Positions 11,453 to 24,468 of a stretch of 64,000 nucleotides of DNA are shown in pieces. Where the stretch lies: contig NC_003284.9 of NCBI RefSeq assembly GCF_000002985.6, positions 9,920,001-9,984,000 on the forward strand, given 5' to 3'. Under the pieces are notes generated by a model, which had not been told where the DNA came from, made no database searches, and was given only the letters and a program-made list of their open reading frames with translations. Every line of letters starts with the position of its first letter. Within the stretch, counting starts at the first letter, position 1. Source of the stretch: Caenorhabditis elegans (taxonomy: Eukaryota > Nematoda > Chromadorea > Rhabditida > Rhabditidae). The position numbers and the translations under genes are program-made.

Positions 11453-13283
11453 ATTTGTGCCTGAAATGATTGTATTTATGGTGCTGAAGTTTTATTGAAG
11501 AGCTCAAGCTCACAAGTTCAGATTGGTTCCAAAGCAATGATAGAAAAAACGAAAAACGGGGGAAAGAAACGGCAGAGGGCAGTGGGCCCTTGCGAAGGGG
11601 TTAGTGACAGAGAGATGAGCGGTTGTGTGGAGGATTGGGTCTAGGAAGAGAATAGAGGAGAGACGGGGAGGAAGGTTAACCAACTACAACGCCGAGGCGA
11701 GTGGCCGGGAAGGGAGAAGAACAGGCGTTCTTCTCATTTATGTGACCGATTGGGTTATGGCTTGGAGAAGAAGCCGTGTGGAAGAAAAGAAGAAGAAAAA
11801 GAAGATGAAAAGAATTGAATAGTGTAGATGGATAGGACGAAAAAGAAGAAGCCGATGAAATTATGCCATCCTTCTTTTTTTGAGGGATGGCTAGAAGGAT
11901 AAGAAGAGTTATTCTTAGTACGAAGATATTTTTATTTGGAACATTTAGAGTTGAAATATATTTTAAACTTTTGAGACGCACCATGAAAAGTTATTCTCGA
12001 ATGAATTTATTCTGAATAATTTTCAATTATTTTGCATGAACCATCATCGTGTAACAGATTTTTTCAGTATGAATAATCTCATTGGACACGCAAGATTGTT
12101 TTACGGATATTTACAAAAAATCAATTAGAATAAACACCTACTGATCAGAAAAACTTAACTGCAAAGCATAAAAAGGCTCGATAAAAGAGAAAAAACGAGA
12201 TGAAAAGTAAAAAGGGCTGACCGTATGATTGATGACATGAAACTTCAGAGAAAAAGGACACTGCGTTATCGACAGACGAATAGTGCGCAAGACGGTCGGA
12301 TTGGAAAGGGTCTTCCGATGAAAGGAGATGAGGAAGGAATGAAAAGTTGGCGGACAAAAATCAATATGCAGAACAAAATGAGAAGAAGAAGAACAGTGAG
12401 GTAATCGCCTATGTCACCCTCTTCCTCCTGTTCTCCTCCTTCTCCTCCTCTTCTTCTACCAGCCTGTGGGCGAAGACGAAGAAGAAGAAGGCCAAGCGTG
12501 TGTATGTGTGTGCGTTTCTGTGTGTGAGTGAGCGTGTGGTGGGGTTTTGTGAGGAAAGATGAGTGTGGGTGAGTGTGTTTTATGAGCGCGATTGGGGCAA
12601 GTGCGTAGTGTTGAGGTGGTGGCCTGGGTGGTGTGTATGTGTGTGCACTGTTTGAAAAAAGTAAACGACGACAGTGCGCAGTCAGAGACCCTCATTCGAG
12701 TGAGAGAGACTCTCTTAACGTACACCTTGTTAGGGAGGTTGTTAGAGAGTCGCAGATAGGCCAATTGCGAACGCGAAGATTGCTGGTTTTGTAGCGCCGT
12801 ACCGAAAATGTCTGACTCTCCTACTCCGCGCCGTTGTCTCAAAACTTATACTAAGGCTCTTTTTAATGGGCAATAAAAATCAATAGTATGAATCTGCTAA
12901 GTTATGTGGTTTTTAGTGGAAAAAACTGAAAGCTTATTTTGTTTCGGTTTTTTTTTTTAATTTCTTATCGTAAATTGTGTAAATTTCGAATTTGAAACTC
13001 TTATTATAGTTACTAAACACAATTTGGCAGGTAAAACTTTACGAAAGAATTAAACGGTTAAATGTATGACCACAGACAGAGATATCCTTTTTGGAAGTGG
13101 ACAAAAACTGACGCGGAAAGAGGCAGGCAATGCGAAGTATACACATCCACTAAGCTGCAGATAAAACACTTGACTCCTTCTGCCCCGTTTCTTTGATCTT
13201 CCAAATTTTGTTTTCTTCGAATGTTCATATTTTATCAAGCTTACAGATTGGCAAATGCAAGAACGAGCAAAAACGAATAGGAA
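11453..13283. other. Divergent 5' region between the PHD gene and the tetraspanin
   Basis: Shared upstream region of two divergent genes. 11540-11860 is purine-rich (gga/gaa repeats), 12361-12500 holds gaa and tcc microsatellite-like tracts, and 12496-12645 is TG-rich. Several open frames here are made of these simple repeats and are not coding. It probably holds promoters and non-coding 5' exons. Confidence 0.5.
12361..12645. repeat. Polypurine/polypyrimidine and TG-rich low-complexity tract
   Basis: Runs of gaagaa, then tcctcctt and ttcttc, then gaagaagaag again, followed by gtgtgtgt-type sequence. The purine block at about 12383-12396 and the pyrimidine block at about 12430-12458 are partly complementary, so the tract can fold on itself. 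Confidence 0.6.
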
Positions 13284-16200
13284 ATGATCGATCTCAAATC
13301 AATATGGAACGATAAGCGAAAAATCACCTACTTCTTCTTGGCAAATGTTTGTTTTCTGGTGGGTCGATGATTTTTCACGGCGTTAGAGTGTCACATGTAC
13401 CTGCCTTTCAGATTTCTGGACTTTCTTCACTCATCGTCGGAGTATGGCTTTACAGTTCGAAGAATAACTTTATCGAACTAACGCCTACCTCGTATTCAGG
13501 TATTTTTGAGAACTAAAGTTTACAAAAACGGAAAATGTTGTGTCCCCAGTTAAAAACATACAGTCATTTCGAAAAACGAAGATTGAAAATGATGACTGGT
13601 GCCAAGGGAAACGGGAGAGTGCACGAGTAATTAATATAACTCGTGCTTTTGTTGGGGACTGAACAGTTGGTTCACGAGAAGAGAGCACCACGTCTTGACG
13701 GCATATGAAAAATTGTCTTCGGTTCGGAGAGGATGAATGCATCAGATCAGTAGGATCAAAACTATATAGAAACCCGGAGAAAGTTGCAGGGCATGTATTC
13801 AATAAGGAAGCTATTTACTGTTTTGTGTAAATATAAATTGAATTGGCAAATATTTAACGCAATCCCCATTGATTAGTTTCCAAAGGGAATTTTATCTGAA
13901 ATATTTGTTGCGTAATAATTAAAACTGGCTTTTATGTGCTTAAATTCTAAGTGTAGCAAAATACATTCAGAAATAGTGTATAATTTTTTGAATAAAACCA
14001 ATATTGTATATAACATTTGTTCTGAAAAAGCATATACTAAACGAGCTGAATCAGCAAAATTTTAATCACAGGTTTCTTTATGAAACGTTTCATTTTTCTG
14101 ATCAACTGGCAAAAGAAACAAAGAAAATGAAGAAAAAACCAATACGAGTGCACATGCAAGTGTCTTATCACAAACTAGATGTGCTCCGAGCCCGAAAATG
14201 TTTGCAAATAGAAGATGAGCAGATGGGAGGGGGGTGGACGAATTGAAACAAAAAGACAGAAATGCCAGCATATTCTGTTAAATAATAAGAATTATTATTA
14301 TTCATTTGAAATGGGACCCGAAACTACCAAAAGTATTTTGGGAAATTTGTGTTTTTGTTCCGACTTCAATAGACATATGTATAGAAACGTAGTTTTTAGT
14401 TTTTAAAACCTTACGTTATTTTGAAAATGGCATAAACAAACATTAGTTTTCGCTCATTCCCACCAAAAATCCGATGTTACACCTCTCATTGGACTCACTT
14501 ACGCAACTAGAAAAGAGTTGACCCAAAATAAGTGCATAGGAGAATGTTTGTAAAAACTCACTGGATAGTATAATAAATTTATGTAAAATTCTGAAAAATG
14601 TAGCACTGGTGACAAACACAAAATAATCGGGAAAGTATATAAAGCAAAACTGTCCACATTCAAAATAAGTTTTATTTTTCCAATTTCAAGAAAAGTGTTC
14701 TAAATTTGTTTCACATCTCAATAATATGTAGGTTAGTTTTCTTGAGAATATTTGAAAATACAAAAAAAGCAAGTGCTTTAATTAAATACAAATAATATAG
14801 ATATTCGATGTATTTACTATCAAATCATATGCCTAACTGCTCGGTTACACGAATTGATCCAAAAAATCTACCAATTCCTAAGATTTTAAAATTTCAGCCT
14901 TATCAGCCGCTGGATTATGTGTCTTCACGGGCGTCACTATTTTTATAATTGTCGCGGTTGGATACCTTGGAGTATCATGGAGCAATAAGTCGCTTTTATA
15001 TTCAGTAAGCATCTTAATTCAAGAGAGAGTAACAGTTTGAATTAATATTTTCAGTACATTGGATTCGTAATCTTGCTCATTTTAGTTCACGGAATTGCTA
15101 GAATAACGGGATCCTTACATAAAGTGAGTAGTTTTCTGATACTGTGTACAAAATTACGGTTAAATGTATAGTTGTAGTGTTTTATCGAGTGAAACCCGAA
15201 AAACTTGCAGGAGGAAGCAAAAGAAAATCTTAGGAAAAGCATGCTTCACAATATCAACACAACTGCCGTGGTGACCAAAATTGGAAGAGAGATCAAATTA
15301 TCATTAACGTGGGACCATTTACAGAGAGAGGTAGGGAAACTGTGCTAAAAAGTGGCAGAAGAAACAAATTCAAAAATAGGAAAACAGAAACAAAGTGAGA
15401 AAAAGCTAATGTTTTGATACTTCATTTTTGAAAACAATATTTGCCTTAAAGTAGAGCAAACAAAACAAATGCAGTGATACGTCAAAACGGAAAAATCCGA
15501 TTTTCGCCTGTATCGTCACATGATAAAGTCGTAATCACAAGATTTTGATAGAAGGCTACGTCATTCTTGGCTCATTGAGATAAAATCTCAAATAAGCAAT
15601 ACAATTGAAAAATGAAAAAGTGGAAGCATTTAATAAATGAGACGAACATCATAATTGTTTTGGCGAAAGAAAGAAAAAAAACAACTAATAAAAATTATTG
15701 AAAAACAAATGCGTGCTTCTGAAAAATTCAAACATAGCTTTTACCTTGAAATCATAGGTAAAATATAAAAGCATCGGAAACACATTCATGAACTAAATTT
15801 ATACATACCAATTTTATAAATTGAATCTACTTTTTTCTCAAAAGTTATGAGCTTTCTGTTTCTATTCTCCACATAATCCGCCCATTTGCCTTACGACAAA
15901 CACAAAAGACATGTCTATATAGAGGATAACTGGGCGTGTTCAAAAGCTTTAAATTGTCGATTCGAGCAAGACGTATCAGACGGGATGAAATAAGTTGTTG
16001 TCTAGTCAGTTTAATATAAAAAAAGTGAAAAGCCAAGTGAGAAAAATAATTTCTGATTTAATTCATTGAGTGCAGAACATTTTAAAAAGCGAGGGGATAG
16101 ATATAATGCTTGATTTATTTAGCTAAAAAATTTTTGGAACATTTTATAAAATTGGCATAAGTTGCAAAATATATTAATTATCAGCAAAAAAAGTGTTTTA

Positions 16201-16948
16201 ACCACTTGCTCTCCGATGCAGTATTAACACCGTCAAATAAGACAGGTTTATCTTTTCAGTTTCCTAGATTGAAAAGATCAGTTTAGAATTTGAAAAGCTA
16301 AACGAGTAAATTTTTAGCTCCAATGCTGCGGTGTAGATAATTACACGGACTGGCATTACTCCGTTCACTGGCCAAACAACCTGTACACTCCTGATAGCTG
16401 CTGCGATCCCCAACATTTTGATGCAGAAAACGGCACAGAAAACTGTGGGAAACTTCCGGATGAGCAGAGTCTTCTCTATCAAAAAGTGAGTTGCCACTTA
16501 AGATAGTCTTCAAAAGTTTGAAAATTTTAGGGATGCTTTCCGAAATTCTCCGACTGGCTATATCACCACATCATTCTAGTTAACTGGGTCACGTCGATTC
16601 TGTTCGTCGTAGAGGTATGAGAGATCACCAATAAGGAAGAGACGATAAAATTAATCTTTTTAGATTCTACTCCTCATTCTTTCTTTGGTGGTTCTTCGTG
16701 TGCTCAAGAATTCAAGGCATAAAACTAGAAGGTGAGAAAAGCAGTGATTATGATTTTTTTTATAAAAAAGCCAACAAATTATCAATTTGATCTTAAACTC
16801 ATTCTGATCAAATATTTTCAGATCACATCGGGAACGAGATCCTGAAACTACAAGTGAAAATATGCGGTTAAACTCAATGGATCGAATAGCTGATGCACGA
16901 TTGGAAACTGACACGGTAGAAGATGGAATGAGTATTAATTCACGTTGA
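13284..16948 (+). CDS. Tetraspanin
   Basis: Nine exons: 13284-13358, 13412-13499, 14898-15004, 15055-15123, 15211-15330, 16318-16485, 16531-16614, 16664-16731, 16822-16948; 301 residues with every phase consistent. The first two exons, separated from the rest by a 1.4-kb intron, supply TM1 ([12 protein letters not shown] then [14 protein letters not shown]) and the small loop; without them the model has no start. TM2 is about 57-80, TM3 about 90-112, TM4 about 215-250. The large extracellular loop carries the family hallmark CCG (156-158), PDSCC (C181, C182), C196 and C211: six cysteines, enough for three disulphides. Sequons are present. The tail is charged. Tetraspanins organise membrane microdomains with integrins, proteases and signalling receptors. 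I do not assign a tsp number. An AATAAA follows at 17116-17121. Confidence 0.93.
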
Positions 16949-17115
16949 ATGTATCAAACGGGTCAAAACTTAATATTAAATTATTATTTGTTCTTATAAT
17001 TACTTTGTAACCACGTCCATAATTTGACCAAAATTGTTCTCATTTTGCTTATGACGCACTCATTTTGAATACCTCTGTATAAAATTTGCCTCTACTTCAC
17101 TCAGATTTGGTGTCT

Positions 17116-17121
17116 AATAAA
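17116..17121 (+). terminator. Poly(A) signal of the tetraspanin gene
   Basis: AATAAA about 170 bp beyond the tetraspanin stop codon, in an AT-rich 3' UTR. Confidence 0.6.
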
Positions 17122-18411
17122 CGAGCTTTCATTTTCCTTTACAGTTACAGTTTTATAAAGACTTTAATTTTCAGCGCACACTACTTTTAATAGATTTTAT
17201 ACTGGAAACTTGTTATGATTAAGAAGTTGATTCTGATACGTTCAATTATCAGCAATTGAAGTAATTTCATCAGATAACTCAGAAATGCATTAGAACCATG
17301 TCAGAAATAATAAAATTTGGTATGAACCGTCAAAATATGCAACAAAGAGTAGTAGTCAAGTAAAGTTTAATTTCCGGCCGCAACGATAAGACCATCTTTA
17401 AAAAATGTCAGATTTCATCTAAAATTAACACTCTTTTGAAACTGTGAACCGCCATAATAAACTTTTAAAATTTGTTCGTAAAGTGTTATTAGAAACTTCT
17501 TTTGGTTGGGTCATTTGAGTTTATTTAAAAGTAAAATACGGTCAATGTGCGAATGGTTCTAAAATCAAAAAAAATTAGAGCACTGAAAAATCTAGAGCAC
17601 TCTCATGATAACGCCCTTAACCTTAAATTTCAAAATACAATATTTTCTAAAAATGTTTGAAATTTTTTGAAAAATTGTATTACGATATTAGGCTATTTTA
17701 CTATTTTATAAATTGCGTATAATAGTTCCCCACTGTCCGTATTCCACATTTCGGCAAAAGTGCACAAACAGTACTCATATATTAAAAACTTGTGAATTAG
17801 TACCTCTTTTTAAAAACGATATTTGAAGTTTTTAGGAAAAAAGGTTTACGAAAATTGATTTAGATATTAAAACTATGGTTCAAAAATTTATCGGGCTTGA
17901 CTACAGTTAAAAAATCAATAACAGTTGTGTAGATTCACATTAATAAAAATATATACAGCAGAATATTGAAAAGAAATGTGCGGATTTCGAATGATGCAAA
18001 GACACGACTGCCGAGTTTTTTGTTGATTTATGCCCTCCCATTTAGCAATACAAGATTTTTTTTCATCTTCTTTGTAGTCTTCCGAAACACTCAAAAATGC
18101 AATGGCTCCACTATTTTAATTGAGCTTAATATTAACGCTCACTAAGCAAGGCAAAATCACCTGAACTTTGAAGTGGAGTTAAGTTTGGCATGGAATGAAT
18201 AAAAAACAATATCTGACATCGATCTGGATATGAAGACTCAGTCATGTGGCCGGTCGGCCAAACTTGCCCAATCCAGTTTTTTCACCCGTTCATCTCCGAC
18301 GTCGTTCGAACTGGAAGTGTAGAGAGATGAGGAGCGTCCTGAGAAACAAAAATGAGGGACAAAGATTTGAATCAGAAGAGACCGAGAAATGAGAGACTTG
18401 GATTCATTTGA

Positions 18412-18419
18412 TGACGTCA
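18412..18419. promoter_or_regulatory. CRE-like palindrome TGACGTCA
   Basis: A perfect consensus cAMP-response element, within a 10-bp palindrome ATGACGTCAT. CREB/ATF bZIP factors bind this site. It lies 1.5 kb past the tetraspanin and 3.3 kb before the Ly6-like gene, so the target is unclear. Confidence 0.35.
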
Positions 18420-18622
18420 TTTCGGGAATAATTGGATTTCATCGGATGCCAATACGCTTTCAACACACGAAACAAAACAGTTTTTCAATAGAAGGGTCAT
18501 TGCTTTTGTTGCAATGTTCAACATGAGTTCCGTAAATTTTAAAAGACGAATGTGTGCTAAAGAAAAAACACTTTGAAACAAAATGGAATATTTACATATA
18601 GTATGGGTCATGTAACCCTATT

Positions 18623-18682
18623 ACTTTTATCAAAAAGGTTGCATTTATCAAAAGGGTTGTACTTTTATCAAAAGGGTTGCAC
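18623..18682. repeat. Three-copy tandem repeat, period about 19 bp
   Basis: Three near-identical units of the form ACTTTTATCAAAAGGGTTGC; the second is two bases shorter at its start. An isolated minisatellite with no link to a gene that I can see. Confidence 0.7.
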
Positions 18683-21600
18683 CAAAATAGTGTTGATATT
18701 TTCTCTAAAACTTTGAACAAAAAACTGAAAAATTCAACATTCTGGAAAGTTCTTTGTTTATTTCGCAACAACTGTTAAATCATTGACGTTGTTTTTAACT
18801 AGTGTATTGCTTATTTTTAATAAATTTCTACAACACAGTTTGTGCAAGTCATTCTATTCGTTTTTTTTATCAAATTAGGCGTCCAAGATATGCGTATTCT
18901 CAACAAGTACAGTCAACTTTACCCAACACTTACCAACAGGTATGCTTTTGGTTATTTACTTTGAGATAATCAAAAAAATATGTTCAATAAAAACAATTTA
19001 AATGTATTTTTTATAGAAAAAATCTACTTTTGTATTATATTTTATCTCTGAATATAACATATCATACAATCTTTTGGCAAGTAACTCCTTTGACAAGTTT
19101 TAGTTAGTGAGAAATTAGTTGCTATTGTTTTTCAAAAATAACCGAAAATGAGATTACATGTGAGCAAAAAAAGTAGAATATTGTGACGGCTGTGAAACCA
19201 TCATTAAATCTTTTTAGAAGACACAAAAATAGCACAAAAATTCAGAGTTTTTCTGATAGTTTCACTTGAAAATCAACATTCATAATGGTTTGAATTGAAG
19301 ACCTTCAAACGAATTGTGAAATATGAAGATTATTCACAAATTCTTAGCAAGACCCAAACATGTGGATACAAAAATGACTTTGTTTCCCGTTGAGCATTTT
19401 TCTTTGATATAATATAATTGTGCTCAAAAAAAGATTTGGCACGAGGGGAACAAATGCATTTGAATAACTGGATAAGTATGTTTACTTGAAATTAGAATGT
19501 TTTTTTCTGATTCTCAGTACCAAAGTAAATATCATTAATGACAGTTTGAAAATTGCCAAATAAATTGTTTAAAAATGGAAAATCCTGATTTTCTTATTTA
19601 CTATACATTTATTTATACAAACTTTTCAATTTTTTTAATAAAATGAATCAGATTATTAAAAAACCACTAACTTCCTTCAACTCAGTTTTTAATTTCTAAT
19701 ATAGTTTTGAACTTTTTTTATAATGCATTAAAATTTTCAATACTTATTGAGCCCCTGTTTTTCTTTTTTAGATCTATCCGTAATTAGAAATTTATAAAAT
19801 GAATTCGTAATAAGCTTCAATTTGATGTGTCAACGATTTTCTTCTTCCCCTAGGATGATCGCATCCCGCTGCTATTTCTGCTCTCTTGCCTTATTATACC
19901 ATTTAATTTTTCCTTCCTAGTAAATTACAGGTCATCTAGCTGTCTGCTCGGCCTTATGATCTCATTATTAATCGACGGGGGGCACTCATCAAGACGGCCC
20001 CTTTTCTTCACTACTACCCGTCTTTTTGACGGACAAGAATAAATGTTCGTCAAGAAAGGTCGATCCTGTATTAGAGGTCAGATATTATGTGTGAGATATC
20101 GCGCTTTGCCAAAGAATATCCCGAAACAACGAAACGTTGGCATTTGCTATTGTCTTTGAACATTGTTGAGAACATTGCAAACGTACCGCTTCAATTGGAA
20201 CCAATTTTAGAAAACAGCACGGTTATTGTGAAGACAAACCAAATGACATTATGTGTAGGAACGAACACTTTTTTTCAGAAAAATCTTTTCCTCGAGAAGT
20301 TTAAAACTAATAAACTGATAGGATGTTCAATATTAAAAAAATATTAAGTGGAAAAACACAACCATTCGCAAAACAAACTAAATTTATTTCTACCTTGTAG
20401 CATATTTTAGATAAAGGTATAAAATCTTTCGACTACTACATGTCCATAACAAAAATGATTGACTGAAATTATTGCCAGTTCATAAATATAACATTGTGAA
20501 GTACTTGTTCTGAAAAATCCTACAGCAAAAATTTAAATTCTGTCTAAAAATGACTTCTAATAGTAAGCGAATTTATTTAACAACTTCATATTTTCTTTCT
20601 ACTACTCAGGACCACTAGATCAACACTCCTTTTTACTTTTCAATTGAATGCAAAACGACGGTATTATGTACACTATAATAGTAAACATGTTGTGAACACG
20701 AGACAGCTCGGGTGCACCATTCTGATTCATTAGCGGTGCGGTTGACTTTACCAAAACAAAAGCGATTATAAATAACGACTTTGTGAGTCAAGTTGGCGGT
20801 ATCTCCAAAAGATTTGAAACTATTGACACTCTAAAAACTCATGCGTTTAGAGGGGCGCAAGGAGCTGTAATAAAACAACACGAGTAAGTTTTTCGGTTGT
20901 TGTTAAAAACAAACAAAGAATATAAATTGAAACAAGAATATAAAACTGTCACTACTGAAGTGAATTTAGAACTACTTAAATACTTAATTCAAAGTCTAAA
21001 GAATTTCAAATTGTACAGATTGCATCAATCGAATCCCGCATAGAACAATTAAAGTTGGAGTTTCCTTCAGGTTTAACAGAAAACGATTCATTGTGTACAT
21101 ACAATTGTTCAAATTTATAAAACAATTTCTAGCAAAATGTCACAAAGGGGAAAATTAACGCAAGTGTTTTATTCTTGAGAAATGAAAAAAAAACGCAATG
21201 CATTTCCTATTTTCTTCTGGTTGAATATTTTCTCTAAGCTCAAAATAAGTGTTTCTAATCTTCTACACCACTAAATTTTTGGTTTTCCCTGTATCTTATT
21301 GCAGGCGTCATTTTGTTTTTTTTCCAGATTCCACGTTCTCATACTGTTGCAATGCGTTCCTTGTAATTTCTCGGGGTATCAATAGAACTTTCGAAATTAC
21401 GACGCCATTTTGAGAAGTATTAATGCCATTTTGGTTTCGGGGAGCGGACAACATGCAAATTCGTCCGTCCGCATCGCATACATTACATACAACACCAGAG
21501 CGGTATGCAGAAATGTGACGACCATTATTCGCTTCGCAGTTGGAAAGAATTTGTGATAGAAGGAATACGGTCCTACGGGGGCACATGAGACGCAGACAGT

Positions 21601-21759
21601 TGAGGGAGAAGAGGTAAGGAGGGAGAATGGAAGTAGGGGCGCGCCAGGCTGATGTGGGGCGGGGTGCCGAGTGTCTGTATTTGTATTGATCCGAAAAACC
21701 GTCCACCCTCACACATTTCTGACATTTTTACAGTTGCCATCGGATTGCCTACCGTCCGT

Positions 21760-24468
21760 ATGAGGATTTTTACGGCTTGCGTCATTATTTCGCTTGTTAC
21801 TTTTGGTGACGGAAGGAGGAGAATCTACACTGAAGAAGATGAGGCAAAGTATTTGAACGAGGTTTGTGATATTTGTCTTTTTTCGTATCCCACCTTTTAG
21901 ACATGATTTTTTTTTCTTCATCCTCAGATAATCTGTATTTCTTTAAGGACGCTTATATTTCAATTCGCTGCTTTTAATTTTTCACTATTTTAACTTTTAA
22001 AATAACGTTTTAAAATTTCTCAAAGATTTTCTTTTAGGTAATTTTAAGTAAATTACTTATTTTGCCACAGTTTCCGCGTCATTTTGATTTTGTTCGTAAA
22101 AATTGTTTGTAGTTTAATTATTTATTTAATTTTCAAGCTTTTTACAATTATATAAAAGTTGTTGATATAATTGTGTCTCTCATCTTTATTTGAAATTGTT
22201 AAGTTTTTAATTTTTAAAGTGTTTTGCCGAATTTACCAATGGATTTTTTGTCTTTTACCTGTCTTTCCAAATGTTCAATTAAGAAAAGTGTTGAAGGGAA
22301 CAACTTCATTTTTTTAAATTTTTTTTTCACACGTTTAGACCATTTTTCCTACCGACCAGTTGTGGCAGTCACTTTTGAAAAATTGATTCTGTTGAGTGGT
22401 GGCTGTTTCCGTCTCTCCAGATTAAGTTTTTCGCTTGACTAGTCATCATAAATGACAGAAAATGTTTTAAACGTACAAAAAATAATATTTTGCAGCTGAA
22501 ACAACAGGAATTGCGAAATTTCGAGCTGGAAATGAGACAACAAACAAATCAACGAGGAGTAAAGTACTCAAGTGGCATGTTAGGAGTTCAGTTGGATGGT
22601 GGAGCTTCTGAATCTGATGATCTTCCCAATGAACTGAGAGGTCCTGTTTCAACGTGGAACAAGAAAACTTCAAGAACTCAACCAAAAGAGCAAACTCAAG
22701 CATTGGCTTTGAGATCCAAACCAAGTGAGTTACATGTTGGAGTATGGTAGATAGGGAAATTGCTGAAAAAAGCAGTATAATCTTCTAACATTAGATTTGG
22801 ACCCCATGAATGTTAAATTCTCGTAACAAACTAGGTTGACTTTGCCTTGAAAACTTCCTGAAGTGTACGTTGTCGAGATTAAGTTATTGCTAAAATAATT
22901 TTTTGCTTGTTGAAAATAAAAGTGCAAAAAAAAATTTGTCCGACACTTTGAAACATAAATTTTAAAAAAATCTGGTTTAAAAGAAAAATAAAAAGATATG
23001 TCTGTTAATTTGAGATGTAATTTGAAATTCACGATTTTTTTTCAAGCTCAAATTCTTTCATTCAAAATCGAATATTCATCAATAGAATGAAAACTATGAA
23101 AACTTATTTCAAACTACAAATTGATATATTAATTAAAGTAATTGTACTTTACACATAACTTTGTCTCTCACAGTTTATGTTCCAGGTTTTGAAATGTCAT
23201 CGCTTACTCGGAAAAGTGTAGAAATTTCCGATGGCATTGACGATGACGATCATTGGTGCTATTACTGCGCAACTCCTATTGACAAAGTCAAGCCGGATAT
23301 GAGAAGATCAATAAGAAATTTGCTTGAAATGCGTAGGACGGCTTTTCCAGTTGGTAAGACTTTGTTTTTATACGATTTATCAAATTTGTAGTAAAATTCT
23401 TCGTAGATGCCGTAACCAATGATTGCTACTCCGCGAAAAACCTGACAAGGCTGAAAAAACAGAAGTGTTCCTACAAGTATTGTCAAACACTTTCAATTTT
23501 GGATAGAAATGCAGGTATGATTGAGATTACTAAGCGAAGAAAAATCATTTAATTATATATTTAGGAAATTCATTTGTTGTCCGTGGATGTGCTGAACATT
23601 TTGGTGCAATAAATGTGCCAGAATTGGAAAAGAAAAGCGATCATTCTTGTGAAATGTATGTTATCACTAATGTTAAAAAAAATATGTAGAAAGGAATGCA
23701 GAGATGTTTCAGTTTGAAATAAAAAGAACTGATCGTACCTTTTAAATTTTTAATATATTAATGCTACCCTAGTGGTTTATATCTAGTTGGGTTAAGACTC
23801 GATAAAATCGACTTGAAACATGCTGAATGTATATTCAATTTTAGTATTTTTAGTTGAACACAATCTGAAAAATGAAAGAGAAAAATTACTGAGAAGTGAT
23901 TTACCGTATTTCCTCTATTAGTAAGGAGCCTCTATTAGTTTTGCCTTTTCTACTATCGAAAAAATACGATCGCAAATTTGTCTCATAATTAATTTTTGAT
24001 AGACCTTTGGAAGTTGACGCCGCCCCTAATCTTGTTGCCGTTGTTTTTCTCGTTGTGGCTCTCTCGTCGAAGGAAGAGGAGAAGCCTAGTCAGGGTAGAT
24101 AAAAAATAAATTTAGAGAAAAATTTGCAATCGTATTTGTTCGATAATAATAGTATTGCATTTAAATAGATGTCCGAAAATTAGAATTGCATGCCTTACTA
24201 ATAGAGGAAATACGGTGATATAGTAACGATGACAAAAAAATTTGTATCTGAAGCGTACATCTTCTCCCAATATTTGTTTTTCAATGTGAGAAATTTGAAT
24301 CTAAAATTGAAAATTTGCAGGCTGCATGAAAAGTTAGAAATCAAAGAATGTATTTGCAAAACAAGCAAGTACTGTAACGCTGGATGGACCAAACGAAGTG
24401 CAAATGGAGTGTTTCAACATTCTCGTGTCGCCTTTATTGCTTTATTTTCAATCCTAGTTATGTTGTGA
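21760..24468 (+). CDS. Ly6/uPAR-like cysteine-rich protein, probably secreted and GPI-anchored
   Basis: Six exons: 21760-21861, 22496-22724, 23174-23353, 23407-23514, 23565-23655, 24321-24468; 285 residues, phases consistent. It has a signal peptide (about 1-18), an Arg/Gln/Glu-rich spacer (about 20-125), then a cysteine domain with WCYYC, DC, KCSYKYC, RGC, SC and, near the end, ECICKTSKYCN. The closing CxC..CN pattern and spacing fit the three-finger Ly6/uPAR fold. The last 18 residues are hydrophobic with no charged tail, as in GPI-anchored members. Worm Ly6 proteins modulate channels and receptors at the neuronal surface; a role here is inference. An acceptor at 21732 precedes the ATG. Exon 3 has two in-frame acceptors 12 nt apart. 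Intron 5 contains a MITE. The long N-terminal spacer is unusual for the family. Confidence 0.85.
23903..24216. mobile_element. MITE with ACCGTATTTCC terminal repeats, in an intron
   Basis: The terminal inverted repeats begin ACCGTATTTCCTCTATTAG and are identical for about 24 bp at both ends, then diverge. There is no coding capacity. It lies in intron 5 of the Ly6-like gene. A second copy of the family is at 63317-63741 and a fragment at about 61793-61850. Confidence 0.8.

Larger units (their letters stand above)
16949..21759. other. 4.8-kb intergenic region, no confident gene
   Basis: It holds the tetraspanin 3' UTR, a three-copy tandem repeat (18623-18682), a perfect CRE-like palindrome (18412-18419), and a less AT-rich patch at 19840-20060 with a short imperfect hairpin (about 20022-20058). 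Short frames at 18238-18420 (-) and 20087-20347 (+) are open but lack support. The right end is the 5' region of the Ly6-like gene. Confidence 0.5.

Noticed and set aside
11676-11984. Ser/Phe-rich ORF on -
   Set aside because: Made by the complementary strand of a purine-rich low-complexity tract.
12456-12842. 128-codon His/Thr/Ser-rich ORF on -
   Set aside because: Generated by the TG-rich and gaa-rich simple repeats.
18238-18420. 60-codon ORF on -, partly with plausible codons and an internal acceptor
   Set aside because: No donor or partner exon found; too short to support alone.
20022-20058. Imperfect hairpin in a conserved-looking patch, considered as a microRNA precursor
   Set aside because: The stem is only about 14 bp with a bulge and mismatch, too short for a pre-miRNA.
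20087-20347. 86-codon ORF on +
   Set aside because: Single open frame with no splice or poly(A) support and no recognised motif; kept out of the gene list.
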